From Dioscorea cayenensis subsp. rotundata (lineage: Eukaryota; Streptophyta; Magnoliopsida; Dioscoreales; Dioscoreaceae), in the NCBI RefSeq assembly GCF_009730915.1, contig NC_052475.1, positions 32,053,016-32,117,015 of the forward strand: a DNA stretch of 64,000 bases, in the 5' to 3' direction. Within the stretch, counting starts at the first letter, position 1, and each line of letters begins with the position of its first letter. Made by a program: the position numbers and the translations under genes. Shown here piece by piece: positions 47,945-61,200 of the stretch. The notes beneath the pieces are model-generated. The model saw only the letters and a program-made list of their open reading frames with translations. It made no database searches and was not told the DNA's origin.

Positions 47945-50747
47945 TTATTCCACCTCAAAAATTTTACTTCTTATTTGTTTATATTTGTTTACATACTTCT
48001 ACAATTGGCTTGTTTTTAAAAAAATTATTAAAATATTGGAATCCTTATTCCTCTCAGGATGAGTTGTTTTGTTTTGGGAAAAAATCAACATTTTCATTGT
48101 TTAATTCACTTGATTAATAGTGGATGAATTTGGATTAGGATAAATTAGGTGCGTAACGCAAATATATATTTTGATTTCATTTTTTTTTTATTTGTACTAT
48201 GGGCCAATGATGATCTTATGGTCTATTAGCACATGGTCTTTTGCATAAGGTGTTCGTGCCCTTGCCGATGAGGCAGGTTGAAATTTTAACTCACATAGAA
48301 CGAAAACATAGGTGAATAGATAAATTAACTCCTCATTTATTTATGCTTCTAATGTAGTTTGTCCGCATTCGGAAAAAAATTGCATTATGCAAAGAGCGCA
48401 AACAATTTTTCATAAAATTGAATAAATAATACTATATATATTTTTTTATTTTTTATTTTTTCCTAAATATCATGTGCCGATGAATGTTTTAAATAATAAA
48501 AAATAAAAAATATAATGGGTTGAAAGAAACAAATGGGATTAGGATTTAGAAAGAAATAACATAAAAGAGAGGTAAATAGGGGTGTTATATCAATATCCAA
48601 TAGCTCATACAACATTCATAAATTACAAATCCACAAACATCCGTAGAAGATATGATCTCTTTTTATTTTATTAATTATAGCTCAAATAAACAAAATAGTT
48701 TATACTTTATTTAATCATAGCTTTTCAATTTTATTGCTCATATTATAAATTCAAATTTTTTTATTAAAAAAAAAAATCAATCACTGTATTATTTAAATTT
48801 ATACGTGGACAAGTGGAGATTTTGTAAATTATAGAAAAACAAACATTGAATTAGTCAATTGAGAGATAATATGAAAAGCTTTGCCGGAGAGTTTTCCAAT
48901 CAATAATAAACAATTAACAATTAGAAAGGTCTTCACTGATGAGCACATAGTTTGTAACTTTGATCCAAACAGATAAGTCTCTTACGTAATCTAATGGCTA
49001 AGCATGTCAACAATGCATGCTAAGGCCTTGCGTGGGATGCATATCATCATTGTTGTGAGCTTCTTCTCTTGTATTATACTATTATGTCATATTTAGATGA
49101 ATACAACACCTTTTTTATTCTGATTTTTTTATATTAAATAAAACTAAAATAATTATTACATAATTTAAATAATAAAAAATATTGATTAATCTTTCAATTT
49201 CATCTGCTTCATTATTATCATTATCAATAATAATTACTTTATTAATATTATCTCTATTATTGCCGGTCTCAAATTATGATGAAAAAATAACTCTATTAAA
49301 TAATTAATAATTATTTTTTTACATGAAAAGAAAAATACATTGATGTTGTTAATGCAAGGTGTTTGTATTTTTATTAGAAGACGAATTTAAATTTCAATTC
49401 ATATAAGATGAGAATATATATATTAAAATAATAACTTCGCATGTGTGACGGATTTGATCCATATTTTCCTTGGAGAAAAACCCTTGAGTTAATTTATCAA
49501 GACTATTATGCATTGAATGTCTACGTTAAATAAGTTCATCAAGTGAAGCTATTTGAACTTACCAACGACTTTTTTGTCAACTGGCATCGGGTCCCTTGCG
49601 TAAAGTGTTTGTTTTGGGGAGGACTTGGGATTGAACCTCATAGCCTACGCAGAAGAAGGCACGTGGGCTCGGTGTTGAGCTTTTCTCTCACGCTGCATGC
49701 ATATCCCGGGTTCATGTCATGTCCTTTTTCTCAAAAAAAAATAAAAAATAAAAATAAAGTCATATTATCTCAAATTTAATTATTAATCAATTACTTTAAA
49801 TTGAAACCATGGGATTGTCTTTCTCCATCTATATCTATGTGGCTTAACATCTCACCACACAAAATGGCATCAAACACTCACCATAAAAACAAGACTTGAT
49901 AGTTGATGTGGTGAATTATTGAGGGTGATGAGGATCCACATGAAGTTGGTAAATGGGCCCACATTATAAGATATCCAATGAAAATTTGCCACTTGGCATG
50001 CTTGATGTTGCACTTTGCCATTCTGTTAATGATAAGATCCATAGAATCTTTGGACTAATAATGTCATCGAATAATACAGCATGAGGGACCTCTCTTGCTT
50101 GCCACCGCTTATTTTTTATTTTTATTTTTTAAGTCGGATTTAATAATCACATTTTACTTGCTAATTAAATCTCTTAACGAACTAAGATGTCATTCAAATT
50201 ATTAAATTTCAATGCACTATTATATAATAGTATACATCAACTAGGTTGATTTAAGTGTAAACAATTGATAGGGTTTTTAATAATTTGCTTAAATTGATTA
50301 AATTTTTTTTTCTTAACATACAAACAATAAACATCTTTCATTTAGAGGATGTCATGAGATATGCATGTATAAAGATGTATCGAGTACGGTAATTTAAAAA
50401 AATTTTAAGAATAAATCTCCATATCATGTAATTCATTCTATAATTAAAATTTTAAAAGGGAAAAAAATCTATATTTGCATGGTAATTGTGTTTACAAATT
50501 TATAATATTTTATTAAAAAAACCAATACGTTTTGGTTATTTAAATTTTTTTATTATTATTTAAAAATATATAATGAAAAAAAAATCAGTTTCATCGATAA
50601 GGAGATGTATAAATAAATGCCTTTTTTTTGTTTAGGATACTTATCTGGAAAAAAAACAGGGCATTTGAGGTGTCAATGACACTTGGTGGAGGAAAAGGAT
50701 GAGAAGGTTTTTTAGTGGCCAAAATTGAACTAGATGTCAAATGTCAC

Positions 50748-50778
<31 letters not shown>

Positions 50779-51241
50779 TATATTTTTGAGCCTCACATTA
50801 AATTATTTTAAAAAACATCAAGACAGCTCCTTCATGATTATTATTTAGTTATTTACTTTTATAAAAATGAATAAACCACCTGAGATATTTTTATTATTTA
50901 TTTCTCTTATTTTAGCACCTTGCAAGTTTATATATATACAGATATATGATATTGTCAAATAATTAATTGCCGACCAATAATGGAAGTTGGCCTCTCACAG
51001 ATGGGAAGAGCCGGTTTAATTAAATCTGTTGCGTGCAGATATATACATTAAAATTTAAGTATTACACTTTAATTTGTAATATTTTTTATATATTTAATTT
51101 GTAATATTTTTTTATATTTAATTTGTATTTATTGGGAGGATATTAGGAGGATTATGGAGAAATTTTGATAATATGCAAGTCAGATTTATCGCATTAATAT
51201 CAGTTCATCCTCATTTTTTTACGAGGATATGACCTATCATT

Positions 51242-51317
51242 AAAAAAAAACATGTAGTCATTCTGAGTTATGTCACTTGGTGAACTGGTAAATGAGAATG
51301 ACCACATGTTTTTTTTT
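51242..51317. repeat. Short inverted repeat able to form a 23-bp hairpin
   Basis: ACATGTAGTCATTCT, preceded by eight A (51242-51264), pairs with AGAATGACCACATGT plus a T-run (51295-51317). There is one mismatch in 23 and a 30-base loop. On the - strand the mismatch becomes a G-U wobble. It could be the core of a small foldback transposon or a chance structure. No mature small RNA family was recognised. Confidence 0.5.
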
Positions 51318-52335
51318 TATACGTGACATATCCACGTATGCAGATGACGCGTGACTTGATGTTGATAATGACAAATTCAACATATATATCGTTATCCTCA
51401 TAGTGAAAACAAATAAAAGCTGGATGATCATAATAATATAAATTAAATTTCAAATTTTATTACGGTACTTATAATTTTTTTTGTGTGATAAAAGATTTGT
51501 GATTATTTTGTTTTAAAGTAAGATGGTTAATAATTCAATATTTTAGTTCCAATTTTTTTTTATTGTTTCTAGGCATATATTTTATTTGCCATGTCTAAAG
51601 AAAATTTGAAAAAAAAAAAATATAAAGAGATTGAGATAACATGAAACACAAATAGATTTATAAATCGTAAAGAGAATATATATATATATATATATATATG
51701 AACAGTCCAGCTGATTTAATTTCAAAATTAAATTGATATATATCTATATATATATAGAATTTTATAAATATATATCAGTTAAATATTAAGGTGCGTTTGG
51801 TTCACTTCACTCCATCCAAACACCCTCTAAAATGTGCGTCAATTTTTTAAATATATTGTACCAATAGACTATGAATGTAATTGGTTAATTTTTTTTTTTT
51901 AGTTCAAAAGCATTCATTAAAACCCATGTGCTTGAGTTTGGCTTTCAACGCAATCTTTGGAGTGTTTTAGGCAATTAGTTAGTAAAAAGACAAAATTAAA
52001 TAAGACAATGAGGGCCGGTATCCAAAGAAAGCATGAGAAAGAAAAAGTAGGAAAGCTCCAATTTTTATATATAATTAAATAAATAAACAGAAACCCTGTT
52101 TTATTCAGTCTCCATCTCAATCACTGAGGCCACACCGAATTGAGATTAGAAAAAAATGGCAAGTGCTTGATTAGCACAAATGTCTTCATTATTTTTGGCT
52201 AATGAAATTTAAGCCATAAAATGTGGAACATTCCGTGAAACCTGGATATATAATTAAGTTTATTCATTTTATTATTTTAACAAACAGGCTATTCCATCCA
52301 CATGATTCTCTTAATACCCAACATTAAATCAAAAT

Positions 52336-52688
52336 TTGATGGTAGGCCACCACCCGCTTGGTGCTAGTAGTAACGTGCAGTGCTTGGCTGCTTGCATAAA
52401 CATGAGGTCAAAACTCATGCCAGGTTCGAATTAGTTTTTTTTTTTTTTTTAAGAGGAGCGCGACGAACCCACTAGAGATCCCAGAGATGTGCACAAGCCT
52501 CGGTGGAACAAGTAGAGATGGGGCCACGCATATGTGGGCGCTGGAACCACTCGTACACAACTACTATTCACAACTTTTAGAAATATATCCTCAGCCGAGA
52601 ATCAAACTTTCACCACTCGGTGAGAGCTCTATCGGTGATCCGTGTACCAATAGACCCGAAGATAGTTGGCGATTCGAATTAGTTTTTT
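52336..52688. mobile_element. Nested SINE-like retroposons
   Basis: Outer piece (about 52336-52440, +): TGGTGCTAGTAGT resembles a Pol III A box and GGTTCGAATTA a B box. Inner piece (about 52441-52672, -): on the - strand it has GAGTGG and a B-box-like GTTTGATTCT, and ends in AAGAG-type sequence followed by a 16-base A-tail. It is flanked by direct repeats TTCGAATTAGTTTTTT (52425-52440 and 52673-52688), a convincing target duplication formed within the outer copy. Box matches are imperfect, so the SINE label is tentative. Insertion by retroposition is better supported. Confidence 0.5.
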
Positions 52689-53368
52689 AGTAAAGCACTG
52701 TTATTAACTCACGGTTCTAATATGGTTTTACATAAGAGGAGTCTCAGTGTGGGTCTTTTATGAGATAAGTTATATATATTATCTAGAGTTACATTGTAAA
52801 AGTTATGATGTATTATTTTATTTTTAATACATATGACATGTATTCATTATTTCAAAATAATTACTTTACTAAGTCCTTTTGAGTAGAGTGGTTATTTATA
52901 TTTTTTAACTCATTTTGGTAAAAAAAAATTTGATGACTACCTCAATATTGGAAGAAAGAATTAAGAAGAGTATCAAACTCTCTTTTCTTTTTACAAAAGA
53001 AAAAAAGAAAAAAACAAGGTGTAATCATAGACTGACATTACTCCTCGCCGAATTTTTGGACACAATAATTTACATTTTTATTATATATATATTTTAACAG
53101 GTCATTGCTTTCGCTAATAAATAAAAATAATACCAAAAACCTAGTCTAGTAACACCTTTGACTAGGACCCATAACTCCCTTGCTAAACACAAACAGTTTC
53201 CATCCAAACCTCTTTCTCAATCTCTCTTAACTTCTTAACTCCATCTTCTTATATATATATATATATATATTTATTTATTTATTTATTTACACACACACAC
53301 ACACAAAGCCTCCTTCTCCTCTCACCTTCCTCCACCCTTAAAGATCATCAGAGAAGAAGATTGATCTC

Positions 53369-56300
53369 ATGGCTGATGATAATAACATCAACTACTCTCA
53401 AGACATCTCAAACAACCTCAAGAGTCCTCTCCTTCCTCTGATCCAAACACCTCAACAACAACAACAACAACAAGAAGATAACAACAACAATAACAGTACT
53501 AGAAGCTTGTGTTTACTTAGATCCATCCTGACAACAAAGACTTTCTTGGTAGTCTTAGGACCTCTATTGTGCACACTGATATGTGTGTTTGTTGATCTTG
53601 GTAGTGGTGATGACCGGAAATCAAGCCGGAACATGTTGGCTGTGCTTGCATGGGTGTTTGAGTGGTGGTTGGCTGAGGCAGTCCCTATGGCCATCACTTC
53701 CATGGCTCCTCTCTTCCTTTTTCCTGTCTTTGGCATCTCTTCATCTGATGAAGTTGCTAAGTACTATATGAATGACATTATATCCCTTGTCCTTGGTAGC
53801 TTCATCCTTGCCATCGCCGTTGAGCATTACAATCTTCATCTCCGCCTCGCCTTGAAGGTCAGTTTAATTTATTATTTTATTAATTTCCCTTGAATTATAT
53901 GTCATCCATTTTCAATGTTTATATGTATTTATATATATATATATATATATATAGTTAATGATGGAGTCAAGATTTAGAAAACTTTATTATATAAAATAAC
54001 AATCAATGAAGTATTTGGTTTTAGTGTTTTGATTGAGCTTATCAAGATCATTTACTCTGTTACAAGCAAGGTCTTTTTTTTTTATTAATTTTATTTTTAT
54101 AATATAAATAAATCATTGGCTCCGCTAATATTGTGAAAAGTAAGAGTTATTATTTTTTTAATATGAAATATATTAGTATGAGACAGAGTCTACAATTTTT
54201 TTATTTATAAAAAAAATTATTAAATATCCAAACTATCTTTAATTTTTTAAATTTTAAATTAATTTAAAATTATAAAATCATTCATACTGTACTATTCTCT
54301 CGCAGGTAAAATATTTTGTGTGTTATATTAAAATATTATATACACAATATTAATTTGTTAAGGAAAAAAAATATTATAAAAGAACAAAAATAAATGTTTA
54401 CAGTCAAAATATACTACAGTACTCTTTCCTTTATACGTGATTGATGAGCTTTTTGTAACTATGACTTATATTTTATTTTATTATATTTTATTTAACTGCC
54501 TCTTAATTTTTTTTTAAAAAAAAAAACCACCACACACACATATATATATATAATAAAATTTTAATTATATGTTAGAAGTTGTCGAAAAATCTTCAACCTC
54601 TCGTATAAGCGTCTTAATACTAGTCTAACTGTACCTTACGTTTGTATTTCTAAAAATTCTAACAAAGTTGAAAATTTGATGAGGGGGCAGATGACGTCAG
54701 CATTCTACGGTGAGCACTTAAACCCACCGATAATGCTACTGGCCATATGCGCAGCAAGCATGTTTGTCAGTATGTGGATGCACAACACTGCAGCTGCAAT
54801 GATGATGATTCCGGTGGCCACCGGAATACTTGAGAGGTTTCCAAAAGGAGAAGATGCACATCCTGATGTTAAGAAGTTCTGCAAGGCTGTGATTTTGGGT
54901 GTCACTTTCTCTGTTGCCATTGGTGGTATGAGCACATTAACTGGCACCGGAGTTAACTTAATTCTGGTTGGAATGTGGGAAAGTTACTTTCCTGGACAGA
55001 AAAATCTATTGGTTTTAGCACTTGGTCTATGTTTGGCTTGCCTTTGGCTGTTGTTATATTCTTTGCTCAATGGTTTCTTCTTTGCTTCTTTTATTGCTCC
55101 AAAAGCTCTGGAAAAGCTCTCTCTCCTTACCTTGATAAATCTGATTTGAAAAGAGAGATTGAATCACTTGGTAATATCATTACTTAATTAATTACTCAAC
55201 TTTTTTTCTTAATTTTTTTCTTAATGATCAATTCTCTTATTATGGCAGGGCCAATGTCATTTGCTGAGAAGATGGTTTTGCTTGATTTTTCAGTATGTTT
55301 TTTTTAAAAAATTTTTTTATTTATTTATTCATGATGCTAGCTAGCTCTTGATTTTTTTTATTTTTATTTTTTAATATGAAATGTGGATTTGATTAATTTA
55401 TTATGATTTTATAAATTTACAGTTATTGGTGGTGTTATGGATGACAAGAAGCTTGACAAATAGTGTACCTGGTTGGGGAGTTCTGTTCAATGATCGTGTT
55501 GGTGATGGTGCTGCCAGTGTAAGTCCTGATAATTAATTAGTTTTAAAATAGATTTCCTTTTGAATTTTGATATATAACCCTGCATAACCTCATATTTGCA
55601 AATAATCTTGTAAATGGAAGAAAATTTTAATTTAGATAAATAATAAAAATAATAATAATAATTACATCATACTTTAGTATGCTTGGTGTGTATGAAACAA
55701 CACTCTTTCTGACAAGATAAAATAAAACCAAGCCCTACCATTTCTCTGTTTTTTTTGGAAACCTTTTTCTCTGTTTAAACATAATTCTAGAAGAGTACTT
55801 GTGCTTAGATTTTGGTAGTCTGTTTTTTTTGTCTACAATGATTTGGTGCATGTACTACAATGTTTATATGACTAGATTTTCTACCCAAAAAAGGTCCAAA
55901 TATCCTTTTTTATTTATGACCAATATGTTCATTTATATCACGGTCTGTAATAACTGGGCCCTATGTTAAGCCCAACTACTGCATCATACTTTGGGGTTCT
56001 ATCAACAATTATACAGGCAAATTTTTTGAAATAATCGATAGATATTATTATTATTATTATTTAGTTTTTTTCAATTATTATTTATTTATTTATTTTTTTG
56101 ACATGAGAGCAACTTAAAAAGGTAAATTTAGAGGTATTTTGCTAAACCAACACATAGTACTACAGTATTATGTCTCGAGCCTAAATAATTTTCAATTTGT
56201 GCGTTACCATTCTCATAACATTCTAATACATAAATAGTTTTTTTTTCTTTGTATTTTATTTTTTTATTTACATATAAAAATTTAAATTTTATTTATTTTT

Positions 56301-57478
56301 TTAAATTAATATCTATATATATTATTAAAAAAGCAGTCCTACTGAAGAATGTTTTAAAAAACAATTTTAATTTTTTTATAACATTTGAATTTTTATTTAT
56401 ATTATTTATAAAATTAATAATTAAAAAACATTAATTATATTTAAATTATTTATATAATAAATGTTTATATATGACTTTTGGAGTTATTTAATTATATTAA
56501 TTTTATATATAATATTGTTTCAAAACTTTTCTTTACAAAATTTAAAAAAACTTTGATATAAATACAGAAAAAAATAACTAGTTATTATTATTATTGGTGC
56601 ATGATATTGCGTTGAATTAATGCAGGTGATGATGGCGACATTGTTGTTCATAATCCCAAACAAGAAAAACCCGGAGAAAAACTGATGGACTGGAACAAAT
56701 GCAAGAAACTCCATTGGAACATCATCCTCCTTTTGGGCGCCGGCTTCGCCATCGCCGACGGCGTCCGCACATCCGGCGTCACCGACATCATCTCCTCCAA
56801 CCTCGACTTCCTCCGATCATCCCCTTACCTCGCCATTGCCCCTCTCTCCGCCCTCATCAGCGCCATCATCACCGAATTCACATCCAACGACGGCACCACA
56901 ACCCTCGTCCTCCCTTTGCTCATCCAGCTCGCCCAAGCCATGAAGGTCCATCCTCTCCTCCTCATGATCCCCGGCGCCATGGGAGCTCAGCTCGCTTATT
57001 TGATTCCCATGAGCACCCCTTCCAATGTCGTCGGCTTCTCCACCGGCCATCTTCAGATCATCGACATGATTAAGGTTGGTCTTCCCCTCAAGATCGCCGC
57101 AATCGCCGCCATCGCCATCCTCATGCCCACTTTAGGTCAGTCTATGTATTTTCCTCTTCTTCTTCTAATTCTTATTTTTATTATTTTTATATCTATTTAT
57201 TTAGATCTTAAAAATTAAGTAGATTTATTTATTTATTTAATTAATTAAAAAATAAGTTTATAAAATGTTTAATTGGGAGGATAACCATTTATCTTCTAAA
57301 TTTCTAATTAAATATGGTTTAAATTGTTTAATATAAATATAAAATAAAAATCATTTTAGTTTTAATACAAAATTTACTATAAGTAAAATAATAATAATGT
57401 TTTATTTATTTATTTATTGCAGGAGTTTGGGTGTTCGACATAAATAACAAAATTGAGGATGTCTTCACCAAAATTTAA
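53369..57478 (+). CDS. TDT: Tonoplast dicarboxylate (malate) transporter, SLC13/DASS family
   Basis: TDT moves malate and related dicarboxylates across the vacuole membrane (known for the plant family). Six exons: 53369-53857, 54691-55170, 55249-55292, 55423-55518, 56626-57135, 57423-57478, all GT-AG. The N-terminus is polar, with a Gln run and Asn-rich stretch at about 30-43, before multiple hydrophobic segments. Family signatures: [49 protein letters not shown] (first substrate loop), [29 protein letters not shown] and [12 protein letters not shown] (second loop). The expected product is about 558 residues. Two breaks: exon 2 is one base short at the A-run 55000-55004 ([19 protein letters not shown] lies in the next frame), and exon 5 is one base short at an A-run near 56665-56681 (MDWNKCKK lies in the next frame). 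Exon phases independently require both missing bases. Confidence 0.92.
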
Positions 57479-58215
57479 GTGTGATTTTGATGGCCGTACG
57501 AAATGGATGGGTTGTTCGTTTTATGTATATAATGTTATCTTTTATATATGATGTTATATATTTTTTTTTAATAAATTATGGAGTGTAAAAATCTTAAAAA
57601 TTGAATTATATAATGGATGTATTTTTTTAGTGTATATTTTGAGAAGAATGAATAAATAATGATATGACAAATATTTTTTTGTTTATAAACATTTACACTG
57701 TATCAAATAATATCTAAAAGTTTAAAACTTTTATGTTTGTATTTTTTTTTTAAAATCATTAATGAAAAAAATGTGATAGAGTTTATTAATACATGTGATT
57801 TATCCCTTTTATTAAAAAAAAAAAGTGATAGAGTGAATTAGTAATGGTTTTTTTATAAATAGACAAATGCAGGTAAACACTAACGAGATTTATGTGATAT
57901 GAAAAAAGACAGATTTATTACCATGAATATATATATATATATATATATATTAAACCATAAACAACAAGTGAAGCACATTAGCTTCGTTTTGTTAGTAAGA
58001 AATAATTTATCAAGAGGTGATATACGGATCCGGATCTTTATATGAACCCGGATCCAATTAAACTTGGATCCGCATCCGTTAAATTCCGGTTCAAGTGAAC
58101 CGGGCGGTCGAAATAGGTCGATTCAAACGAACCCAAAACCCATAAATCTCGAGCTCTTGCAGCTTCTTCGGGGACTCAGGGAGTATCAAAACCCTAGAAA
58201 CGATTCTAGGGTTCT
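57479..58215. other. Spacer between TDT and OEP80
   Basis: Tandem + strand spacing, holding the TDT 3' flank and the OEP80 promoter. A (TA)n array lies at about 57927-57950. Just before OEP80, GGATCC occurs within CCGGATCC or GGATCCG contexts at 58026, 58050 and 58066, an odd local cluster. No gene is seen and no clear TATA box is assigned. Confidence 0.5.
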
Positions 58216-61200
58216 ATGCCTTCTCCTGCTTCTCCGCCTTCGAAAATGGTGAAGAATGAAGGGATTCGCTTCGTCTCCTCATCTATAAAGATCCCCAGGC
58301 CTCCCATCTCGAGTCCCAATCCCATCCTTTCCACCCTCCCCTTCGCCCGCCAATCCTTCGCCATCCATCTCGATCGAGCCAGAGAGGCAGCACAGCGGCT
58401 ACTGTGCTCCATCTCGGGCTTCCGTGGTCGTGGGGTTCTTTGCTCGGCGTCTCTTGCTGCGACGAGGCCAGAGCATGAATCCGGGGTCTCTAGGCGGCAG
58501 CATGGCGGGCGGGAGGATGAAGAGAGGGTTTTGATCAGCGAGGTATTGATCCGGAACAAGGATGGGGAAACGCTCGAGCGCGCTGACCTCGAGGCGGCTG
58601 CCACCGGCGCGCTGAAGTCTTGCAGGCCAAACGCCGCGCTTACGGGGCGGGAAGTTCAAGAGGACGTGCACCGTATCATTGAGAGTGGTTTCTTCTGCTC
58701 ATGCATGCCCGTGGCTGTCGACACCCGCGATGGTATCCAGCTCGTCTTTCAGGTTTAGAACCATCTTTCAGTTCGCTTGATTTTGAACTTTTCCTTAAAC
58801 CAGGTGAACGGATGATGTTGAGCTTAGCATTGTTGCAAACACTAGCGCGAAATGAATAATTGGATAAGATCTTGATGTTTATGTTGCTTATACGAGAATT
58901 TTGAAATCCTCCTTGCATGCCAACTAATTTTCATTAATATGCTTCTTTCGCCTTGTTCTAGGTTTTGTTGTAATTGATGTGTTCTCTGTTGTTTTCTTTT
59001 GCTTTTCTTTTTTCTGTTTTCCTGTGCAAATTTTGTTGTACTAGGTATCAAATTTTAAGTAACTGCTTTATTTTCTGATATAATTTTTGAACTCATTTTA
59101 TGGGGTAACAGGTAGAACCCAACCAGGATTTTCAAGGTTTGATATGTGAGGGAGCTAACGTTCTCCCAACAAAGTTTGTGGAGGATGCCTTTCGTGATGG
59201 ATATGGTATATTACTGTCTTGAATTCTTGGAATTTCCATGTAAAATAACTTGCATTTGGCCCCTTTCTTCTGTAATGCATCTAATTTGCTGCCAAATTTA
59301 TTTACTAAATTATCTAGGTAGGTATCCTGCCATTAGTATCAGCCATGGTCAAAAGGCACTAAAGGAAACTACTACCATCAACAGGAATCCAATTTTGAAA
59401 TTTCTGAAGTCGATCGACTTTGCTTTATTAAAGAATACTGTACATTCTATGCTGACATGAATGCTTGCATTATGATTTTCCTTTTGATATTGTGATCCTT
59501 TGTTGATGTCTATGGTCGTTAAAGCAAAATAACTAAAATATGCTGTTGCTGCATCTTCAAGAGCTTGTGAAAGGAATGAACTTGAAGTAAACAAAATTGA
59601 GTTTGCTTTAGATCTCTCACGAGAGTTGTGATGTCTTTTTTTGACAATTGAAGGCACAACTGTGTGTATGCAATTGAAAATGTTTATTCTAAAATCATGA
59701 ACTATAACTTGAATATTCACGAGCATTTATCTTTATTTTCTGTAGTTCAAAATGTATTGCTTTGATATCTGTTTGCTATTTTTTTTTGGTTACTACTATG
59801 CTTCTATCACCATTTCCATTTAGAAAGATTCGTGGTGCTATTGTGACATTTTCATTTGGCAAAATTTTTTTGTTGACAAGTTATGCAGGAAAAATTGTCA
59901 ATATACGACGATTGGATGAGGTGATTAACTCCATCAATGGGTGGTATATCGAACGTGGATTATTTGGCTTGGTTGGTGCTTCACAACAGTCAGACCCATT
60001 GATATTAATTTATATGATGCTTTTCCCCTTCTGGTTTCCTTTCCTTAATTCTATTTTCAACTCAATGAAGAGACCTTGTTGTTATGAAATTATTGTACTT
60101 TGAACTTGTTTTCTTTTGACATCAGGTTTCTAGCATTGAGATGCTCTCTGGTGGAATTCTTAAGCTACAGGTTTCAGAAGCTGAGGTTAATAATATCACC
60201 ATCCGTTTTCTTGATAGAAGGACGTGAGAACCTCATCTTCCTAGTGCATATTTGGTTCAAACAAAATAATGGAGATGCTAAATCCCTTTGTGTTTTTGTT
60301 TTATTCCTGTAGTGGCGAGCCAACTACTGGGAAGACCAGACCGGAGACTATTCTTAGACAGCTTTCTACAAAAAAGGGGCAGGTTTGAACTGTAAACTTC
60401 TCATTGTGTCTAGTTGGAAGCTTTTGTTTGTTTGTATATTCGACAAACCGTCCTGGTAAGTGGTAATAAAGCAAGCATTAAGAGTTGATGCTGAAAGGTG
60501 GATCCAGGATCAGTCTTTGCCAGTGTCCTTGGTCAGGATGCATAACTGCCGGAAATCATATCTATTTAGGTGTACAACTAATGACTTTCTAACTGAAGAT
60601 GTGGACTTGTGTTTTCTTGACTATGCTTTTGCGATAACCTAAGCCCAACCTACCTGTTAAGCTGCTGCTTCTGCCCACAAGCAGGCAGAGCACTTTTTTT
60701 CCTTCTTTTTTTGTCCTTCTGAGGCTCCTTCCTCTCTAGCTGTAATCTGACGGGTCCCGCTGTTACCCACTTTTGGTCCACTCTTCTAGGCCAGATGCTT
60801 GGGAGCCTCTGATCACGTGGGCATTAATTGTTTGATCACCCTGCTTTGCCAGCAAGTAGAAATTGAAGCCATACAACAGCTTGGAATGGTGCTTACTGAC
60901 TGTTGAATGATCTACCAATATATCAATCCCTTGCCAGAGTAACATTGCAAGCGGAGAAATTGGATGTCCGTGCCCTTGGGAATGCTTGAATTGTATGTAT
61001 AATGTGTGCAAAAATAAAAAAAGAAATGTATATTTCCCATTTCATGGTGTCATCTATGAGTAAAAGCTGGTCTATGATTGTAATCTGTTGCCATGTTTGG
61101 TGTTCTTATTTGATATATACAATTTCTTGTTTTAAGGCTACGGATGTTAACACACCTTGTAATCTAGGTTTACAGCATGCTACAAGGAAAAAGAGATGTG

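Larger units (their letters stand above)
47945..53368. other. Repeat-rich non-coding region between polygalacturonase and TDT
   Basis: No gene recognised in 5.4 kb. Contents: tRNA-SINE-like fragments at about 48220-48300 and 49355-49420 that share AAGGTGTT(C/T)GT and a degenerate B box; a poly(A)-ended segment at about 49580-49760; (ATT)n at about 50742-50778; a 23-bp stem inverted repeat at 51242-51317; a nested retroposon at 52336-52688; and (TA)n arrays. The final 150 bases before the TDT start hold (TA)n, (TTTA)n and (CA)n at about 53252-53304, probably in its promoter or leader. Confidence 0.5.

Noticed and set aside
56699..57073. 124-codon Arg/His/Pro-rich frame inside TDT exon 5
   Set aside because: It is a composition artefact of the GC-rich third-position codons of the transporter.
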